From positions 1,451 through 7,500 of the forward strand of contig JALHET010000134.1 in the NCBI GenBank assembly GCA_022839525.1: a stretch of 6,050 nt of DNA, read 5' to 3'. Below the pieces are notes generated by a model. That model searched no databases, was not told where the DNA came from, and saw only the letters and a program-made list of their open reading frames with translations. Numbering within the stretch: the stretch's first letter is position 1; the number at the start of each line of letters is the position of its first letter. Of the stretch, positions 5,874 to 6,050 are shown piece by piece. The DNA comes from Lentisphaerota bacterium (GTDB lineage: Bacteria; Verrucomicrobiota; Kiritimatiellia; RFP12; UBA1067). Made by a program: the position numbers and the translations under genes.

Positions 5874-6050
5874 GAAACGATCAACGTTCAACGCTCAACG
5901 CTCAATGCTCAACGACTCTTCCCCGGGAGCCGAGGGCTCAGTATTTGACGTTAACCGTTGAACGTTGCGTGTTGAGCGTTCTTGCCCTTTTCCTACTACT
6001 CGCCGCCTTGCCGGCCCGCGCCGCGCGCGACCCCTTCTGGCCCATCGGGT
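5870..6050 (+). CDS. Secreted/periplasmic DPFWP protein, possible PilP/GspC-like partner (3' end outside window)
   Basis: The first 60 codons of a gene whose ATG overlaps the pilO stop by ATGA; the frame stays open to the window edge. Residues 1-33 are hydrophilic and odd, encoded by an inverted heptamer repeat (TCAACGY family). Residues 34-48 (VLSVLALFLLLAALP) are a hydrophobic core followed by ARAARDPFWPIG, so a signal peptide probably ends near ARA (residues 49-51). DPF close after a signal or anchor segment is a common start for PilP/GspC-like linker proteins, and a PilP-like gene is expected after pilO. A GTG at 5969 would remove the repeat-encoded leader, but it has no visible Shine-Dalgarno. 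If translation starts at 5870, the signal peptide has a very long n-region. Function is inferred from position and the DPFWP motif only; too little is visible for a firm name. Confidence 0.6.
   Translation, partial: MRNDQRSTLNAQCSTTLPREPRAQYLTLTVERCVLSVLALFLLLAALPARAARDPFWPIG
5881..5980 (+). repeat. Inverted heptamer array, TCAACGY family, inside the start of the last gene
   Basis: Five consecutive 7-base units at 5881-5915 (tcaacgt, tcaacgc twice, tcaatgc, tcaacga), then a 34-base interior, then four reverse-complement units at 5950-5977 (gttaacc, gttgaac, gttgcgt, gttgagc) followed by GTT. The 12-mer CAACGTTCAACG at 5882-5893 is exactly inverted at 5956-5967, and AACGCTCAAC at 5890-5899 at 5971-5980. 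The architecture (heptamer arms in inverted orientation around an unrelated interior) is the same as the larger element at 3306-3554. Confidence 0.9.

Noticed and set aside
5882..5967. Inverted repeat as an intrinsic terminator after pilO
   Set aside because: The interior is 62 bases, no T run follows the right arm, and the next gene's frame already starts within the pilO stop and runs through it.

Overview
The window holds two divergent gene clusters that look like one envelope-spanning type IV pilus-like or type II secretion-like system, separated by a 480-base intergenic region full of short degenerate repeats. DNA is GC-rich, genes are tightly packed and adjacent genes mostly overlap by ATGA. 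Long pseudopilins with beta-rich extensions, PilM/N/O-like proteins, a DPFWP-type partner protein and repeat-rich intergenic DNA would fit the PVC superphylum (Kiritimatiellota/Lentisphaerae/Verrucomicrobia) or a similar uncultured environmental bacterium. That placement is an impression from gene style, not a phylogenetic result.

Left cluster, minus strand, read from 3113 down to 1: a 376-residue PAS-PAS protein ending in a histidine-kinase dimerisation-like segment with no ATP-binding domain; a 154-residue GspI/PilV-like pseudopilin; and a very long GspJ/PilW-like pseudopilin (at least 501 residues, running off the window) carrying a segment that resembles carbohydrate-binding beta-sandwich domains.

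Centre, 3114-3595: two outward-facing elements resembling sigma-54 (-24/-12) promoters, closely similar to each other and each at the same distance from its ATG. Between them lies a composite repeat: a heptamer array related to GGTTACN, a GTGWAC hexamer array, then the heptamer array again in inverted orientation.

Right cluster, plus strand, 3596-6050: an actin-fold PilM-like protein with poor nucleotide-binding motifs, a PilN-like and a PilO-like bitopic inner-membrane protein, and the start of a secreted or periplasmic protein with a DPFWP motif, probably the PilP/GspC-like partner. All three junctions are ATGA overlaps, so this is a translationally coupled operon. The N-terminus of the last gene is written in an inverted array of TCAACGY heptamers, which share the 10-mer GTTGAACGTT with the central repeat.

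Taken together, the plus-strand genes would encode the inner-membrane alignment/assembly platform and the minus-strand genes the pilin-like subunits. The PAS protein is a candidate sensor for their control, possibly through sigma-54. The assembly ATPase, platform protein, prepilin peptidase and secretin are not in this window.
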